Shown piece by piece: positions 46,466 through 54,672 of a DNA stretch of 64,000 nucleotides (positions are counted from its first letter, which is position 1; each line of letters begins with the position of its first letter). Source of the stretch: Inediibacterium massiliense (lineage in GTDB: Bacteria; Bacillota; Clostridia; Peptostreptococcales; Thermotaleaceae). The notes under the pieces are model-generated. The model was not told the origin of the DNA. It made no database searches and worked only from the letters and a program-made list of their open reading frames with translations. The DNA is taken from contig NZ_LN876583.1 of assembly GCF_001282725.1 (NCBI RefSeq), forward strand, positions 62,001 through 126,000, in the 5' to 3' direction. Made by a program: the position numbers and the translations under genes.

Positions 46466-47719
46466 TTACTCATGATGAGTTCTTTTTCTTCTGTCTAAAT
46501 CAGTTGGCTCAAGAGCAACTTGATTTCCTTGTAGTAATCCAGCAACACCAGTAATTCTGTGTTTTCTTTCACCAGTACATACTGGGCAATGACATTTATC
46601 TTCATATGGAGTAGGTTCTGAATAAGTTGTGATAACTCCTTCGAAGTTTCTTAAAACTACTTTGCTTGGTGATTGACTCACTACATATTGTGGCATAACT
46701 GGAGTTTTTCCACCACCACCAGGAGCGTCAACAACAAATGTTGGTACTGCATATCCAGAAGTATGTCCTCTTAAACCTTCAATGATTTCAATACCTTTAG
46801 AAACAGGAGTTCTGAAGTGTTCGATACCCATTGAAAGGTCACATTGATAAATGTAGTAAGGTCTTACTCTGTTTTTAACAAGGTTGTGCATTAATTCTCT
46901 CATTACGTGTACACAATCGTTTACTCCTCTTAAAAGTACTGATTGGTTTCCTAGAGGAACACCAGCATCTGCAAGTAATTGTAATCCTTTTGCAGCAGTA
47001 GGAGTAATTTCTTTTGAATGGTTAAAGTGAGTATTTAACCAAATTGGATGATATTTTTTAAGCATATTCACAAGTTCTGGTGTAATTCTTTGAGGCATTA
47101 CAACAGGAGTTCTTGATCCAATTCTTACGATTTCAACGTGTGGGATCGCTCTAAGTTTTTTGATGATATATTCTAATGTTTCATCATCTACTAATAATGC
47201 GTCTCCTCCTGATAATAATACGTCTCTTACTTGTGGAGTATTTTTAATATATTCAATAGCTTTGTCAATTCTTTCTAGTGGCATTGCATCATCATTTTGT
47301 CCAGCAAATCTTCTTCTTGTACAGTGACGGCAGTACATTGAGCACATATCAGTGATTAGAAGAAGTACTCTATCTGGATATCTGTGAGTAAGTCCTGGTG
47401 CTGGAGAGTCTCCATCTTCATGAAGTGGGTCTTCCATGTCAGCAGCAGCTTTATGAGTTTCAAGCATTGTAGGCACTGCTTGCATTCTTACTGGACAATG
47501 TGGATCGTTTTCATCCATTAAAGATGCGTAATATGGAGTAATACCCATTCTTAAAGTTTTTAGAGATTCTCTAATTCCATCTTCTTCTTCTGGTGTAAGG
47601 TTAATTACTTTTTTAAGGTCTTCTAATGTTGTAATTCTGTTTTTTACTTGCCATTTCCAGTCGTTCCATTGCTCATCTGTAACGTCTTTCCATAGTTCGA
47701 TTTCTTTGTAATTTCTCAT
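46466..47719 (-). CDS. kamA: L-lysine 2,3-aminomutase
   Basis: Radical SAM, PLP-dependent enzyme (417 residues) converting L-lysine to L-beta-lysine, first step of the pathway. The [4Fe-4S] cysteines are in CSMYCRHCTRRRFAG. Conserved segments include DVLLSGGDALLVDD, NTHFNHSKEITPTA, GNQSVLLRGVNDC and the PLP-binding region FVVDAPGGGGKTPV. The C-terminal CHCPVC (DKCHCPVCTGERKHRI) is the zinc-binding tail involved in the dimer. Length and motifs are those of clostridial KamA (not the shorter EpmB type). It follows kdd by 117 nt, with a strong hairpin between. Confidence 0.97.
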   Translation of the reverse strand: MRNYKEIELWKDVTDEQWNDWKWQVKNRITTLEDLKKVINLTPEEEDGIRESLKTLRMGITPYYASLMDENDPHCPVRMQAVPTMLETHKAAADMEDPLHEDGDSPAPGLTHRYPDRVLLLITDMCSMYCRHCTRRRFAGQNDDAMPLERIDKAIEYIKNTPQVRDVLLSGGDALLVDDETLEYIIKKLRAIPHVEIVRIGSRTPVVMPQRITPELVNMLKKYHPIWLNTHFNHSKEITPTAAKGLQLLADAGVPLGNQSVLLRGVNDCVHVMRELMHNLVKNRVRPYYIYQCDLSMGIEHFRTPVSKGIEIIEGLRGHTSGYAVPTFVVDAPGGGGKTPVMPQYVVSQSPSKVVLRNFEGVITTYSEPTPYEDKCHCPVCTGERKHRITGVAGLLQGNQVALEPTDLDRRKRTHHE

Positions 47720-47802
47720 TTTATAAAAACCCCCTAAATTATATTATAAAGAAAATCGTTTTCTCTGCCTTGCACACAGAAACCTACTTATCTATTGGTT
47801 AA

Positions 47803-47826
47803 GCACCGCAGCAAATGCTGCGATGC
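47803..47826. repeat. Hairpin between kdd and kamA
   Basis: 11-bp stem (arms 47803-47813 and 47816-47826, one G-U on the minus strand) with a 2-nt loop and no following T-run. Likely an mRNA 3'-end protector or processing site within the operon. Confidence 0.8.
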
Positions 47827-47836
47827 GTTATCCCTA

Positions 47837-48874
47837 TTATGCATATAATTCTTCGTATATTTCTCTAATTTCTTTGCTTTCTCTTAAAATTTGAAGAGTT
47901 TGTTCTGCATGACCTTTAGTATATCCATTACCCATGATCATTGTTACGTCAGAACCAACACCTTCTGCTCCTAGAGCTGCTTTTGTAAAGCTTGTAGCCA
48001 TACTGAAGAAGTAAATTACTCCATCATTTTTAGTAGCTAAAATACTTGACATTTCAGTGTTTGGAACGTTTACGTTATTGATTGTAACGTCAGTCATTTT
48101 TCCATCTGTAAGTTCTTTAATTTTTTCCATCATTTCAACTGGTTTTGTAGCATCTGCTGCAACATATACATCAGCAACTTTTGCACGTTTAGCAGTTTCT
48201 AAGCTTTTTTCGCTATGTCCTAAACAAATTACTTTACCAGTAACTCCTGCTCTTCTTTTTGCTTCATAGCAGCAAAGCATTCCTGATTTTCCAGCTCCAC
48301 CAATTACTAATACAGTGTCTCCTGGTTTTACTAATTTAGCAGTTTGAGCTGGAGCTCCTGCTACGTCAAGTGCAGATAAAGCAAGATTTTCTGGAATATC
48401 ATTTGGAAGTACTGCATAAATTCCTGATTCAAATAAGATTGCTTTTCCTTTAATATCTACTTGATCGATATCTTTTCTTACTGTTACAATTTCATCTATT
48501 CTTAATGGAGTTAAAGATAAAGATACTAATGTAGCAAGCTTATCTCCAACTTTAAGATCTGTTTTACCTTCTAAAGCAGGTCCTATTTTTTCAACTGTTC
48601 CGATTAACATACCACCAGAACCAGTTACTGGGTTTTGATGCTTTCCTCTTTCAGCAACAATTCCTAACATGATTTCTTTAATTTTTTCTACGTCTCCACC
48701 TGCTTGTTCTTTAATTTGTGTAAAGCTAGCAGAGTCAACATTTAATGTTTGAACATTTAATAAAATCTCGTTGTCATAAATTTCCATATCATTGTCGATT
48801 TTTGTAGCCGGTTGTGGAAGAGCTCCTTTTGGCTCTATAACCCTGTGTGTTCCATAAGGACATCCTTTTTTCAT
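47837..48874 (-). CDS. kdd: L-erythro-3,5-diaminohexanoate dehydrogenase
   Basis: 345-residue NAD(P)-dependent dehydrogenase deaminating 3,5-diaminohexanoate to 3-keto-5-aminohexanoate, the substrate of Kce. A GroES-like N-terminal part (about 35-150) precedes the Rossmann domain, whose nucleotide loop is VLVIGGAGKSGMLCC near residue 180. The sequence GCPYGTHRVIEPKGALPQPA at the start is family-typical. It is the first gene after the sigma-54 promoter, so transcription of kdd-kamABCDE should depend on the neighbouring enhancer-binding protein. A GGAGG-like site (GGGAGGAA) precedes the ATG. Confidence 0.95.
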   Translation of the reverse strand: MKKGCPYGTHRVIEPKGALPQPATKIDNDMEIYDNEILLNVQTLNVDSASFTQIKEQAGGDVEKIKEIMLGIVAERGKHQNPVTGSGGMLIGTVEKIGPALEGKTDLKVGDKLATLVSLSLTPLRIDEIVTVRKDIDQVDIKGKAILFESGIYAVLPNDIPENLALSALDVAGAPAQTAKLVKPGDTVLVIGGAGKSGMLCCYEAKRRAGVTGKVICLGHSEKSLETAKRAKVADVYVAADATKPVEMMEKIKELTDGKMTDVTINNVNVPNTEMSSILATKNDGVIYFFSMATSFTKAALGAEGVGSDVTMIMGNGYTKGHAEQTLQILRESKEIREIYEELYA

Positions 48875-48957
48875 CTTAAGTTCCTCCCTTATTTAATTTG
48901 TATTTTTATATCATATTTTGTCATGTTGACCTTTAATTCATACCACGAGAATATATA

Positions 48958-48974
48958 AGCAAACTTCATGCCAA
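48958..48974 (-). promoter_or_regulatory. Sigma-54 promoter of the lysine degradation operon
   Basis: On the minus strand TTGGCATG, 4 nt, TTGCT matches the -24/-12 consensus (TGGCAYG-N4-TTGCW) with correct spacing, about 85 nt upstream of kdd. The gap 48875-49169 contains no gene. Confidence 0.85.
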
Positions 48975-49110
48975 TTTGTTTTTTATTAAATATTTTTCTC
49001 AAAATAAACCTTCAAACCCCTGTATTTATCTTATTTTTCCCTTTTTACTTTTTTTCATTCTTGAAAAGGTTTTCTTTTTTTTTGCATACAATAACATCTA
49101 TTTTATTTGT

Positions 49111-49130
49111 TTCTGCTGAATTTTAAGCAG
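49111..49130. promoter_or_regulatory. Possible upstream activating sequence
   Basis: An inverted repeat CTGCT...AGCAG lies about 140 nt upstream of the -24 element, at a typical distance for an enhancer-binding protein site. It could alternatively be a weak hairpin at the end of the activator gene. Confidence 0.35.
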
Positions 49131-49169
49131 TAAAAATTTGAAGAAAAACAAGGAATTTTGTTGATACTA

Positions 49170-50561
49170 TTAAATTTTATACTTTTTTATTTTATATTGT
49201 AGGGTTTGTCTTGGTATTTTCAATTCATCTGCTGCATGGCTAATATTTTGATCCCACTTATTTAAAGCATCTTTGATCATGTGTTTTTCTAAGTTTTCTA
49301 AAGCTTCTTTTAAAGAAATATCCTCTATTTCTATTTTTTTTCTATTTTTTTTATAATATTTTTCAAAATGCATGGGTAAACATTCTAATGTAATCGTATC
49401 CCCATCCATAAGATTCATAGCGCCTTCTATCACATGTTCTAATTCTCTTACATTTCCAGGCCAATCATAATTTTCAAAGGCTTTTAATACTTCATTAGAA
49501 ATCTTTTCTACTTTTTTGTTTAATTGATAATTAAATTTACCAATGAAAAATTGGGTCAAAAGTGGTATATCGCCTTCCCTTTCCTTAAGCTGCGGAAGTA
49601 CTAAAGGGACTACGTTTAGACGATAATAAAGGTCTCTCCTTAAACGTTTTTGTTCTACTGCTATTAGTGGATCTTCATTACTTGCAGTTACAATTCTTAC
49701 ATCTACTTTTCTCGTTTTTATATCGCCTACTCTTCTTATGGTTCCATCCTGAAGTACCCTTAAAAGCTTCACTTGAAGCTCTATAGGCATGGAGTTGATT
49801 TCATCTAAAAATAAAGTTCCTCCATCTGCAAGTTCAAATAATCCTGCTCTATTGTCCGCTCCTGTAAAGCTTCCCTTTACCGTTCCAAACAATATACTTT
49901 CTAATAAGCTTGCAGGCAAAGCCCCACAGTTTTGAGCAATAAAAGGTTTACTTCTCCTTGGGCTACTTGCATGAATGGCATGTACAAACAGTTCTTTTCC
50001 TGTTCCTGTTTCTCCATAAATCATAACTGGAGAAGAAGTTTGAGATGCTTTTAAAGCCAATTCTTTAACCTTTAGAATCTCTTTGCTTTTCCCTACAATA
50101 TCCAAAAAAGTGAACGTTGTACTATCTTGACTTTTGTGATCTTTTTTTTCTTTATAGAGAAGTTGTTCTTGTAACACCATCACTCTTTCAGAAAGCTCTT
50201 TTACATCCGTAATATTTCTAGAAATTTCAATAGCTCCTATTATTTTTCCTCTTGCTTTAATAGGAAAAGAAGAATTCACCGTAGTAATCTTATTTCCCTT
50301 ATAACTTAAAAAACTTTGTTGAATATCAAAGGTAGGTACTCCTGTTTCAATGGCTTTTAAAAGAGTACTCGTCTCTGGATCTAAAGAAGGATATACATCT
50401 AAGATATGTTTTCCTATGGCCTCTTCTCTCTTTAGGTCTTCATATTGAGCAGCTGAACAATTGAAATAAACTATGCGTCCTCTTGCATCAATGATTTGTA
50501 TTCCTTCTTCTACATAATCTAAAATCTTTTCTACATTGCTTTTAGAAAAAATCATTTCCAT
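49170..50561 (-). CDS. Sigma-54-dependent activator with PAS domain, probable lysine-operon regulator
   Basis: 463-residue enhancer-binding protein: PAS sensor domain (about 8-120, DYVEEGIQIIDARGRIVYFN), a short coiled linker, the AAA+ domain with Walker A GETGTGKE (184-191) and Walker B LFLDEI (251-256), and a C-terminal Fis-type helix-turn-helix (ISHAADELKIPRQTLQYKIKKY). The sigma-54 contact loop reads GSFTGA (231-236) instead of the common GAFTGA, a tolerated variant. It lies directly upstream of the sigma-54 promoter that drives kdd-kamABCDE, in the same orientation, so it is the obvious activator. The PAS ligand is unknown. Adjacent GTG (50564) and ATG (50561) starts are possible. Confidence 0.93.
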   Translation of the reverse strand: MEMIFSKSNVEKILDYVEEGIQIIDARGRIVYFNCSAAQYEDLKREEAIGKHILDVYPSLDPETSTLLKAIETGVPTFDIQQSFLSYKGNKITTVNSSFPIKARGKIIGAIEISRNITDVKELSERVMVLQEQLLYKEKKDHKSQDSTTFTFLDIVGKSKEILKVKELALKASQTSSPVMIYGETGTGKELFVHAIHASSPRRSKPFIAQNCGALPASLLESILFGTVKGSFTGADNRAGLFELADGGTLFLDEINSMPIELQVKLLRVLQDGTIRRVGDIKTRKVDVRIVTASNEDPLIAVEQKRLRRDLYYRLNVVPLVLPQLKEREGDIPLLTQFFIGKFNYQLNKKVEKISNEVLKAFENYDWPGNVRELEHVIEGAMNLMDGDTITLECLPMHFEKYYKKNRKKIEIEDISLKEALENLEKHMIKDALNKWDQNISHAADELKIPRQTLQYKIKKYKI

Positions 50562-50651
50562 CACATCACCTCACAGCGCCCAATTTTCATCACGCAATGC
50601 CAGTTTTTTGTCATCTATGCCAAAATAAATGCAGCTCTCGCTGCTTTATTT

Positions 50652-51386
50652 TTACATTTTTTCTGGTGCATCTAATAAAAAGGCTTGCAATATTTTCTGA
50701 ATGATTATTCTTATACACTCTATTATATTTAGCATAACATATTGTGCATTCTTTTCAAGTTTTCTAAACAAAGTTTTTTCTTCTATTTTATAGAAAAGTT
50801 CACTTAAATCTATCCCATATAAAAAAATCGTTTCTAGATCTTTGTGAATCACTTCTTCATAAATACAAATTTTTTTTAGAATTTGTTTTTCTAAAGATGA
50901 AAATTTATATTCTACTAGATGGATTTTTTCATCCATATTGATTCCCTCTTGTTTGAATATTTTTATGATAGAATAAATTCTACTATGCACATATTGCATA
51001 GAAGCTATTTTTTCTTTAGAAGAAGTCTTTACATAACTTTGAATATATTCTTCATCTATAAACTTTAAAGGTATTTTCATCAAATTTTTTTGATTCAATT
51101 TTTCATATAAAGCATTGGCATTGATAAAAAAATTTATAAATCCTGGAGAGATCACAACTATATCTTCAAAAATATAATTATCTTTTAATTCTTTTGTAAT
51201 TTCATTTGCAATTTCTATAGGTTCTTTATGAAGCTCTTTAGAAAGTTTAAATGCAATATTACTTGTATAGTCTCCATGAGAATATTTTTTAGGAATAGTT
51301 ACTTCAATAGAAAAAGGTAATGCTTCATACTGATATTTTTTGCATACTATTTTTTTAATTTGATCTTTTATTATGTTCATCTTCAT
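50652..51386 (-). CDS. ArgRS-like protein lacking the catalytic domain (N-terminal plus DALR domains)
   Basis: 244 residues. Residues about 1-110 match the N-terminal tRNA-binding domain of arginyl-tRNA synthetase (SIEVTIPKKYSHGDYTSNIAFKLSKELH; VVISPGFINFFI). Residues about 128-244 match its C-terminal DALR anticodon-binding domain (MQYVHSRIYSIIKIFKQEGI; DLSELFYKIEEKTLFR). The whole catalytic Rossmann core with HIGH and KMSKS motifs, normally some 300 residues between them, is missing, yet the frame is intact. It lies 22 nt after a DUF1934 gene, the usual neighbour of full-length argS, so it looks like an argS locus that lost its catalytic core. It cannot aminoacylate; tRNA-binding or regulatory role possible. 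Confidence 0.85.
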   Translation of the reverse strand: MKMNIIKDQIKKIVCKKYQYEALPFSIEVTIPKKYSHGDYTSNIAFKLSKELHKEPIEIANEITKELKDNYIFEDIVVISPGFINFFINANALYEKLNQKNLMKIPLKFIDEEYIQSYVKTSSKEKIASMQYVHSRIYSIIKIFKQEGINMDEKIHLVEYKFSSLEKQILKKICIYEEVIHKDLETIFLYGIDLSELFYKIEEKTLFRKLEKNAQYVMLNIIECIRIIIQKILQAFLLDAPEKM

Positions 51387-51408
51387 CTACTTTCTATTGA
51401 TTATTCTA

Positions 51409-51825
51409 TTACATAATAGTAATATTGAGTTTGTTTTGACTTTCTGTGATTCCTTCTAGATTGATAAAATACTCTATCTGCACCCCACCTTTTTTTGCAT
51501 CTGTAATAGAATAATTCATATCTTTTGTTAATACTTCCATATCAAAGACTCCATAAGGAGTATGATAAAGAGTTGTATATCTTTTTCCTTTTTCAAATAC
51601 AATTTCTGATTTTAAGTTTCCAAATCTTTTCATATAAATTTTATCTTGAGAAAGTTTTACAGTGGTTGTACATCCTTTCATTCCTGATACTTCCGTTTCT
51701 TCATACACTAAATAAACTGCATTTTCTTTTTCATAGAGTTTTCCTTCTGTCACTAATTCTATTTTGTTTTCTTCTCCATCCATATCTATTTGCATGCCTT
51801 CTATTCTTAGCATAATATTTTTCAT
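51409..51825 (-). CDS. DUF1934 (YwiB-like) family protein
   Basis: 138-residue small beta-barrel protein of the DUF1934/YwiB family (calycin-like fold). Characteristic stretches are LVYEETEVSGMKGCTTTVKL, KRYTTLYHTPYGVFDMEVLT and the C-terminal VQIEYFINLEGI. Function is not established in the family. It is commonly encoded next to argS in Firmicutes, and here precedes the core-less ArgRS-like gene by 22 nt. It follows ddl by 13 nt with GAGGTGA before the ATG, so ddl, this gene and the ArgRS-like gene form one operon. Confidence 0.85.
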   Translation of the reverse strand: MKNIMLRIEGMQIDMDGEENKIELVTEGKLYEKENAVYLVYEETEVSGMKGCTTTVKLSQDKIYMKRFGNLKSEIVFEKGKRYTTLYHTPYGVFDMEVLTKDMNYSITDAKKGGVQIEYFINLEGITESQNKLNITIM

Positions 51826-51838
51826 TGGTTCACCTCAT

Positions 51839-52903
51839 CTATCTATCTTTATATCTTTTTATTGCAAGGTTTATCAATTCATCAATTAAATTTTCATAAG
51901 AAAGTCCTGTTGCCTCCCATAAAAGAGGATACATACTATATTTTGTAAATCCTGGCATAGTATTCACTTCATTAATGTATACTTTCAAAGAATCTTTTTC
52001 TACAAAAAAATCTACTCTTGAAAGTCCTGATCCATCTATAGCTTTATAGGCACATATAGCCATTTTTCTTATTTCATCAGACTTTTCTTTTGGAAGATCT
52101 GCTGGAATAACAAGTCTAGATTTTTGATCGTCTGAATATTTTGCTTGATAATCATAAAATTCATGAGAAGGTAATATTTCTCCTAAAACAGATGCTTTTG
52201 GATGATCATTTCCCAAAACAGCACATTCTATCTCTCTTCCTTGAATATAAGCTTCAATAATAATTTTTCTATCATGTAAAGATGCTGTATTGAGTCCCTT
52301 TATTAATTCTTCCCTGTTATGGGCTTTACTAATCCCTACACTAGAACCTAAATTAGCAGGTTTAATAAAAACAGGATAAGAAAATTCTTCTTCAATTTCT
52401 TTTATGCATCGATCTATATCTTCTTTTAGTTGATATTTCATTACAAATGTATATTTTCCAACCGGAAGCCCTTCTTTTTCAAATATTTTTTTACTAAGAA
52501 TTTTATCCATTCCTAAAGAAGAAGCCAAAACTCCTGCTCCTACATATGGAAGGTCTGCCATCTCAAGTAGTCCTTGAATGGTACCATCTTCTCCAAATGG
52601 CCCATGAAGGACTGGGAATACTACATCTGCTATTTCTTTTAATTTTGATTTTTTTCCATTCATAGGAATAATAGAAAAAATTTCTTCTCCTTGATTTTTT
52701 GATATTTCTTCCCATTCTCCTGTCTCAATTTTTTCAATAGGTCCATTATATATCATCCAATTGCCTTCTTTTGTAATTCCTATAGGAAAACAATTGTATT
52801 TTTCTTTGTTCATAGCTTTAATTACAGAAGTTGCAGACATTAAAGACACTTCATGTTCTCCTGATTTTCCTCCAAATATTACTGCTACATTTATTTTATT
52901 CAT
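51839..52903 (-). CDS. ddl: D-alanine--D-alanine ligase
   Basis: ATP-grasp ligase (354 residues) making the D-Ala-D-Ala terminus of peptidoglycan precursors. Motifs: VAVIFGGKSGEHEVSLMSA at the start, VFPVLHGPFGEDGTIQGLLE, the ATP-grasp loop FIKPANLGSSVGISKA, and metal-binding FFVEKDSLKVYINEVNTMPGFT. The YSMYPLLWEATG end is typical of D-Ala-D-Ala rather than D-Ala-D-Lac ligases; the omega-loop tyrosine appears conserved (FYDYQAKYSDD). First gene of ddl-DUF1934-ArgRS-like. Confidence 0.96.
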   Translation of the reverse strand: MNKINVAVIFGGKSGEHEVSLMSATSVIKAMNKEKYNCFPIGITKEGNWMIYNGPIEKIETGEWEEISKNQGEEIFSIIPMNGKKSKLKEIADVVFPVLHGPFGEDGTIQGLLEMADLPYVGAGVLASSLGMDKILSKKIFEKEGLPVGKYTFVMKYQLKEDIDRCIKEIEEEFSYPVFIKPANLGSSVGISKAHNREELIKGLNTASLHDRKIIIEAYIQGREIECAVLGNDHPKASVLGEILPSHEFYDYQAKYSDDQKSRLVIPADLPKEKSDEIRKMAICAYKAIDGSGLSRVDFFVEKDSLKVYINEVNTMPGFTKYSMYPLLWEATGLSYENLIDELINLAIKRYKDR

Positions 52904-52984
52904 ACTTTAGCCTCCATATTAATTCTTTAATTCATTACTATTCTATACTTATCATTTTTATTAATCAATTTATTTTATATAAAA

Positions 52985-53007
52985 AACAGCTAAAAATTTT
53001 AGATGTT
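52985..53007. repeat. Element C: left copy of duplicated terminator stem
   Basis: 22 of 23 positions match 53273-53295; this copy keeps the A-tract on its left and lacks the T-tract on its right. Confidence 0.85.
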
Positions 53008-53272
53008 TCAACTTACTATAAATTATTTTTACCAAAGTTATAAAAATAAGGAACATTTATTGAGAATTTGTGAAAATACAGAATAAGGAAGAAAATTATT
53101 AGCATTACACTGTTTGAGCATAGCGAGTTTGTAATGCTATTTTCGACCGTTTCTTTATATTTTCCAAATTTGAAAATGAGTGACGTTTTTTAAGCAACGG
53201 AAATCTTGAATGAAATGAAGAGATTTCGTTGGCGCCATGAGCTTGCAAATTTTATAACTTTGTCATAAATAA
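53008..53272. mobile_element. MITE-like element C, terminator-inserted, 265 bp
   Basis: Shares 25-26-nt left and 10-12-nt right ends plus inverted repeats CAAAGTTATAAAA (53033-53045) / TTTTATAACTTTG (53250-53262) with elements A and B. It is the longest copy, containing the CTGTTTGAGC hairpin (53100-53139) and the CAACG-stem block (53191-53246). It has no coding capacity. It fills the 392-nt gap between ypeB and ddl. Confidence 0.75.
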
Positions 53273-53295
53273 AACAGCTAAAAATTTTAGCTGTT
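53273..53295 (-). terminator. Terminator after ypeB (right copy of duplicated stem)
   Basis: AACAGCTAAAA / TTTTAGCTGTT stem with T-run on the plus side, abutting the ypeB stop codon. Confidence 0.8.
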
Positions 53296-54660
53296 TTATA
53301 TCATAAGTGTTCCTTTTTCACTTTTAATGCCCTTTAAAATCTTTTCTTCCTCTCCTGTATCTGCATTAATATATATTAGAAATTGATCACCCTTATAAGA
53401 AGCCTCAAATTCATAACAATAAATTTCTCCAAAGGAACTTGTAGGAATAATGCAAAGGCTAGGCTCTTTCTCAACTTTTGCACGAATATTTACTTTTTCT
53501 CTTGCTTGTTCTTTTGTCATTTTGGGAGGCTCAATATTTCTTTTGTAATTGGTAGTTAAAAAATGAGTGGAATCAAACCCTACAATTTCTCCATTGTCTA
53601 AAGCAATTTTTACTTTCACTAAATCTGGATACATAAGTACATTGTCTTGCTTGTATACATAATTAATCAGCAATACCCCATCATATTGTAATGTATAAGT
53701 AGGAACTAAATTTAAAAATCCTTTTTCATTTAGAAATTTGGATGCATGCTCTATCCCTTGCTCAGGAGATAAGGTAGCTTTTTTTACCTCTCTATTATTT
53801 AAAAGCCATGCTACATATCCATTTCTTTGACTAATATCAATATATACAGGATTTCCTTTTCCCTGTTTTTGATTTTTAGGAATGACTTCAAAGCTATACG
53901 TATCAATTCTTCCTTGTCCATTTGTTATTTTTTCTACTTTATCAACTTTTCCTCCTCCTAAAAAAGCAATTACCTTTTTTTCTGCTTCTTTTTGAGTAAT
54001 TTTATTTCCCTTAAGCCTTGGTCTCATTCCCTCAATCACATGTTCTGAAAAAGGTCCATCATAAATAAGTTCCGGGTATTTTACCATTCTTTCTTCAAAT
54101 TGATTAAATTTAAGCTGAACAGCATTTTGTTCTTCTGCTTCTTGATTCAATTTTTTGCTACCTTTTTTTCTTAATTCATTTTCCCAAACCACACCTTTTA
54201 AAGCTGTTTTTTGTAGATCATGTAAATCCTTTGAAAGATCTAGTGCATAATTATGAAGTTGTTCTAAATTATTAATTTCCTTTTCTCCCAAAACTTCATT
54301 ATTAATACTTCTCTTGGCCATAGCAAAAGTATAGTCTCCCAATTGACTTAAAAATTTTTCAGTCTTTGTAATATCTCCATGTCGAATAGGAAGTTGTGAT
54401 AATTTTTCTTGGGCATTGTATGCATTTTGCCATATATCTGAATACAAAACTATATTTTCTTTTTTCTGAGAAGAAACAATGAGTTTGGATAAATCTGTAG
54501 TAATGGTCTCTACACTTCCCATTAAATCATAATACATTCTTTGAAATTGATTATCTAAAAAAGTATAATATTCTTTTTTTTCTGCTTGTTGATTATATCC
54601 CCATATACCTGTTCCAATCAAAGCTACAGCAAGAATAAGGGGAAGAATAAATCTTTTCAT
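53296..54660 (-). CDS. ypeB: Spore germination protein YpeB
   Basis: 454-residue YpeB, required for placement and stability of the cortex-lytic enzyme SleB in the spore. It has an N-terminal membrane anchor (FILPLILAVALIGTGIWG), an extracellular helical domain (about 30-200) and three PepSY-type domains: ITQKEAEKKVIAFLGG..., LSPEQGIEHASKFLNEKGF... and MTKEQAREKVNIRAKVEKEPS... The last ends in EIYCYEFEASYKGDQFLIYINADTGEEE. It lies 12 nt after sleB, the canonical sleB-ypeB pair. It likely depends on forespore sigma-G, but no clear promoter was identified. The stop codon directly adjoins a terminator that has been duplicated by element C. Confidence 0.95.
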   Translation of the reverse strand: MKRFILPLILAVALIGTGIWGYNQQAEKKEYYTFLDNQFQRMYYDLMGSVETITTDLSKLIVSSQKKENIVLYSDIWQNAYNAQEKLSQLPIRHGDITKTEKFLSQLGDYTFAMAKRSINNEVLGEKEINNLEQLHNYALDLSKDLHDLQKTALKGVVWENELRKKGSKKLNQEAEEQNAVQLKFNQFEERMVKYPELIYDGPFSEHVIEGMRPRLKGNKITQKEAEKKVIAFLGGGKVDKVEKITNGQGRIDTYSFEVIPKNQKQGKGNPVYIDISQRNGYVAWLLNNREVKKATLSPEQGIEHASKFLNEKGFLNLVPTYTLQYDGVLLINYVYKQDNVLMYPDLVKVKIALDNGEIVGFDSTHFLTTNYKRNIEPPKMTKEQAREKVNIRAKVEKEPSLCIIPTSSFGEIYCYEFEASYKGDQFLIYINADTGEEEKILKGIKSEKGTLMI

Positions 54661-54672
54661 TCATCTACCTCC

